Below, piece by piece: positions 61,522-64,000 of a stretch of 64,000 nucleotides of DNA (within the stretch, counting starts at the first letter, position 1; every line of letters starts with the position of its first letter). Both the position numbers and the translations under genes were made by a program. Where the stretch lies: the NCBI GenBank assembly GCA_028868855.1, contig JAGWTR010000008.1:87405-151404 (forward strand), written 5' to 3'. This DNA comes from Burkholderiales bacterium. Lineage in GTDB: Bacteria; Pseudomonadota; Gammaproteobacteria; Burkholderiales; Burkholderiaceae_C. The notes beneath the pieces are model-generated. The model saw only the letters and a list, made by a program, of their open reading frames with translations, was not told the DNA's origin and ran no database searches.

Positions 61522-62172
61522 TCAAGGCGCCAAGCGCTGCAGTGTCCACTGACCATCGGCCGCTTTTTCGAACACCAAACGGTCGTGCAGTCGCGAAGGG
61601 CGGCCCTGCCAGAACTCCCAACGATCCGGCACCAGCCGGTAGCCACCCCAGAGCGGAGGGCGCGGCGGGTCGTCGCCCAAACGAGCCTGCTGCTGGGCCA
61701 GATTTGCCTCCAGCACGGCCCGCGAGTCAATGACCTGACTTTGCGGCGACACCCAGGCCCCGATGCGCGACCCCAGCGGACGCGACCGGTAATAGTCATC
61801 CGACTCGGCCTCGCTCACCTTCACGACCCGCCCTTCGATGCGCACCACCCGCTCCAGCTCGCCCCAGAAGAACTGGATCGCCGCAAACGGATTACTCAGC
61901 AGATCCTGCCCCTTGCGACTGGCGTAATTGGTGAACCACACCAAGCCGTGCTCATCAGCCCCCTTGAGCAACAAAACGCGGGTTGAAGGACGCCCCCCCA
62001 CACCCACCGTGGCCAGGGTCATGGCATTGGGCTCCAAGACCTTGGCCTGCACCGCCTCATCAAACCAATGGTGGAACTGGTCCAGCGGGTCGGGTTTCAC
62101 ATGGGATTCGTCCAGAGCGGCGTGCTCATAGCTTTTGCGCATCTGCGCCAAGTTGTGCGGGTTCTTATTCAT
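61522..62172 (-). CDS. pdxH: pyridoxamine 5'-phosphate oxidase
   Basis: A 216-residue FMN enzyme making pyridoxal 5'-phosphate. Seen: [23 protein letters not shown] at the start, [52 protein letters not shown], and the C-terminal signature [16 protein letters not shown]. Complete length. PLP is used by GlyA, and FMN comes from the rib pathway encoded in this window. Confidence 0.97.
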   Translation of the reverse strand: MNKNPHNLAQMRKSYEHAALDESHVKPDPLDQFHHWFDEAVQAKVLEPNAMTLATVGVGGRPSTRVLLLKGADEHGLVWFTNYASRKGQDLLSNPFAAIQFFWGELERVVRIEGRVVKVSEAESDDYYRSRPLGSRIGAWVSPQSQVIDSRAVLEANLAQQQARLGDDPPRPPLWGGYRLVPDRWEFWQGRPSRLHDRLVFEKAADGQWTLQRLAP

Positions 62173-62280
62173 GTCGCCAGTATCGGCCAGGCAAGCGACT
62201 TTTAAAAATGCGCCATATTTTTTGGGGGTATGTCCTTAAGTAAAGCTGCTCTAGTGCAATGCAGCAAATTGGCGCACACT

Positions 62281-62294
62281 TTGACACACATCAA
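62281..62294. promoter_or_regulatory. FNR/ANR-type box upstream of the MobA-like gene
   Basis: TTGAC-ACAC-ATCAA matches the FNR consensus TTGAT-N4-ATCAA at 9 of 10 bases. It ends 11 bp before ATG 62306, a position that suits repression rather than activation, unless the true start lies further downstream. Confidence 0.55.
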
Positions 62295-62305
62295 TTCTTC
62301 ACCCC

Positions 62306-62935
62306 ATGGCGCCCATGCCCACCCTCCTCATCCTGGCTGACCCTGCCCCGGACAGCATGACGGTCATGGATGGCGAACGCCCTGTTGCCGACCAGGCGAT
62401 GAACCAGTTCAACATGCTGGACAGCACCCTGCGTCGCGGTTTGGCCAGCGGCCTGCCAATGGTGGTGGTGGCCGCCTCTAACCTGGCCCGACAGGCCCGC
62501 ACCATGGTGCCGGGCAACGATGTCATTGAATTGCCCGCAGACTTGCCGCCCTTGTCTCGCGCCGACCGCCTGGCCCGTGCCGTAGCGGCTGGCGTGGCGG
62601 CCAGTGCCCAAGCGCCCGGCTGGATCTTGCTACCCGCCGACATGCCTGTATTGCAGGTAGACACCTTGCGCGCCGTCGCACAAGCCGTGCTGCAATACAC
62701 CGTGGTGTTTCCCCAGTACCGGCAACTGCGCGGTCACCCGGTGGGTTTTTCAGCGGAATTGTTTTCAGAACTGATCCGCCTCGACAACGAACGGGACCTG
62801 GCCCGGCTGACGACCCGCTACCCCGCCATGGGGCTGGAGGTGAACGATCCCGGCGTGTTGATGCAGCAGAGTGGTCACAGCGGGTTAGAGCATTTTCAGA
62901 GGCCATGGCACAGCGAATCCGAAATGCACCTGTGA
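62306..62935 (+). CDS. degenerate MobA/MocA-like nucleotidyltransferase
   Basis: A 209-residue protein related to molybdenum-cofactor nucleotidyltransferases. It retains the second-half motifs WILLPADMPVLQVDTL (metal-binding Asp) and FPQYRQLRGHPVGFSAELFSEL. The N-terminal nucleotide loop, normally LAAGxGxRxGxxK, is replaced by LLILADPAPDSMTVMDGERP, so ordinary NTP binding is doubtful. It may be a non-catalytic or altered relative. An FNR-type box lies just upstream, and some molybdenum enzymes work under low oxygen, so the link is plausible but unproven. No other moco gene is adjacent. Confidence 0.7.
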   Translation: MAPMPTLLILADPAPDSMTVMDGERPVADQAMNQFNMLDSTLRRGLASGLPMVVVAASNLARQARTMVPGNDVIELPADLPPLSRADRLARAVAAGVAASAQAPGWILLPADMPVLQVDTLRAVAQAVLQYTVVFPQYRQLRGHPVGFSAELFSELIRLDNERDLARLTTRYPAMGLEVNDPGVLMQQSGHSGLEHFQRPWHSESEMHL

Positions 62936-62974
62936 CGCTGAGACCCTCCTCGACCTCACCTCAACCTAGTGCGC

Positions 62975-63721
62975 CTAAGGCTCACCACTGTTGTACCAAC
63001 GCTGAGCCTCTTCCAGCGCTTGTTCGAGCTTGACTGGCTCGCGATTGCCTTGATCACTGGCTTTTTGCCACTCAGCAAAGGCCACCGCCTGGCGACGTTT
63101 GAATTGTGTCAGGCGCTCTTTCTGGGCAAGCAGTTTCTCCTCATCAGGCTGAGGCGCGACCGTTGCCAGATGGGCAAGCCACTCCTGCAAGCGCTGGTCG
63201 CGCTTCTTCTCATCAGGCTCCAGGTCGTTCAGCAAGACCGAACTCATCATCAACGCCTCAGTGCCGGTGAATTCGCCTTTCGCCAGACGGTCAGGCAGTT
63301 GCTCCAGCAGGTCCGCCGCCAGTTGATGGCGCTCCCGTGAGCGTCGAGGATCATCAACCCCCTGCTGCCACGACTCAAAACTTCGCTGGTACTTCAGATA
63401 GCTGACCACCCGCTGAGCCTCGCCTGCCGAACCTGGCACTTTCGCCATGGCTCGGTTCAAGGCGGCCCAGTCTTCATCACTCACTTCTGACGGCCGCCCT
63501 TCCAGCATGGCCGGTGAAGACGTCCCGGCGCCTCCCAAGGGAGATGGCCCTGTCGTTGTGGCCGCCGCATTGGTCGGTGCGCTTGACGACATCGAAGCCC
63601 CAGCGGGGGTTGTCTGCGCTGGTGGGCTGAGCCACCACCATATGGCCGCGCCTGCTGCAGCGCCGACCAAAAGCAATGCCCCGATTCGAGGCAAAGACTT
63701 GGACTTTTGATAAGTGATCAT
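62975..63721 (-). CDS. uncharacterised membrane-anchored helical protein
   Basis: A 248-residue protein I do not recognise. It has one N-terminal membrane helix (IGALLLVGAAAGAAIWWWL), a ~45-residue Ala/Ser/Thr/Pro/Gly-rich linker, and a C-terminal charged helical region (VSDEDWAALNRAM, SRERHQLAADLLEQLPDRL, RDQRLQEWLAHL, KERLTQFKRRQAVAFAEWQK). The layout of anchor, linker and helical bundle resembles lipase-specific foldases, but their RxxFDY motif is absent. It follows the partial gene at the right edge on the same strand after about 130 bp and may be its partner. Confidence 0.75.
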   Translation of the reverse strand: MITYQKSKSLPRIGALLLVGAAAGAAIWWWLSPPAQTTPAGASMSSSAPTNAAATTTGPSPLGGAGTSSPAMLEGRPSEVSDEDWAALNRAMAKVPGSAGEAQRVVSYLKYQRSFESWQQGVDDPRRSRERHQLAADLLEQLPDRLAKGEFTGTEALMMSSVLLNDLEPDEKKRDQRLQEWLAHLATVAPQPDEEKLLAQKERLTQFKRRQAVAFAEWQKASDQGNREPVKLEQALEEAQRWYNSGEP

Positions 63722-63854
63722 GTTTGCAAAAAAGAAAGGTCCACCAGACCAAGCGAAGTCTTCACTTCACCCAACTCTGACGGACCAAGGTACTTCAACA
63801 ACGCACCCACGAAACTGGAGGATTACCCCTTAATCGCGGGCGTCTGCCACATTA

Positions 63855-64000
63855 TCAGGGAGCGGGAACGTAAGGCGTGGTCGAGGCAGCAGGCTTGCGT
63901 GTGGCGAGGCTGATGTTTTGCGTGAGGGAGCCGAAGTCGTTGCTGAGCAGGGCCACGGCGTAATCAGGCAGTTGCAGGTCGGCAATCATGGCGGCCTTGG
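63855..64000 (-). CDS. 3' end of an unidentified gene (truncated by window edge)
   Basis: The minus-strand frame from base 63998 down to the TGA at 63855-63857 is open for 47 codons. The C terminus reads AADLQLPDYAVALLSNDFG..., ending TTPYVPAP. I do not recognise the family. It lies upstream of, and in the same direction as, the membrane-anchored protein at 62975. Confidence 0.5.
   Translation of the reverse strand, partial: KAAMIADLQLPDYAVALLSNDFGSLTQNISLATRKPAASTTPYVPAP

Noticed and set aside
62209..62276. TGCGCCA ... TGGCGCA inverted repeat upstream of the MobA-like gene as a regulatory hairpin.
   Set aside because: The arms are only 7 bp and about 54 nt apart; likely chance.
62975..63721. 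Lipase-specific foldase (Lif/LipB).
   Set aside because: Anchor and linker fit, but the RxxFDY motif and its context are missing.

Overview
The window looks like the chromosome of a GC-rich betaproteobacterium, most likely order Burkholderiales. The evidence is the set of housekeeping gene orders: xseB-ispA-dxs, mlaFEDACB with mlaA inside the operon, ribD-ribE-ribBA-ribH-nusB, argH divergent from an AlgZ/AlgR-type pair, and rpoH under a CIRCE element. A PEP-CTERM protein fits a free-living environmental member. I cannot name a genus. I saw no rRNA, tRNA, CRISPR array, prophage or replication origin.

Layout. 1-3.4 kb: the 3' end of a radical SAM/SPASM gene, a FeeM-like acyltransferase and a hybrid histidine kinase. 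3.4-8.6 kb: rpoH behind a perfect CIRCE operator, then the sugar-phosphate genes pgi and tal facing zwf. 8.6-12.6 kb: the Mla phospholipid-transport operon. 12.7-19.0 kb: glutamate synthase gltBD. 19.07-19.88 kb: a RAYT-type Y1 transposase unit bounded by imperfect inverted repeats, ending 12 bp from the gltB promoter. 20.0-22.5 kb: a flavin/iron-sulfur reductase with a membrane fatty-acid desaturase. 22.7-26.9 kb: flagellar master regulator flhDC, motAB, cheY and cheZ. 26.9-30.4 kb: a LytTR response regulator and its kinase divergent from argH. 30.4-38.6 kb: PEP-CTERM protein, hemerythrin, dxs-ispA-xseB, a Rieske oxygenase, a ZIP transporter and ppx/gppA.

38.6-48.1 kb is one collinear minus-strand block: ribD, ribE, a one-module NRPS, ribBA, ribH, nusB, a Ser/Thr kinase with a PEGA-like tail, and a TssQ-like lipoprotein. 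The NRPS (C-A-T, predicted to load glycine, no thioesterase) between ribE and ribBA is the most unusual feature. 48.2-55.0 kb is a type IV pilus minor-pilin operon (fimT-pilV-pilW-pilX-pilY1-pilE). 55.0-64.0 kb holds nrdR, glyA, a lytic transglycosylase, ubiD, a compact run of five hairpins that may be a small RNA, a YdcF-type protein, msrA, pdxH, a degenerate MobA-like protein behind an FNR-type box, and two uncharacterised genes at the right edge.

How the parts connect. flhDC, motAB and cheYZ form a motility block. The AlgZ/AlgR-type pair is a plausible controller of the pilus operon 20 kb away, whose upstream region holds two AlgR-box-like sequences. Riboflavin synthesis supplies flavins used by UbiD, PdxH, GltBD and the desaturase reductase. 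All functional calls come from recognising protein motifs and gene order by eye; no database search was run.
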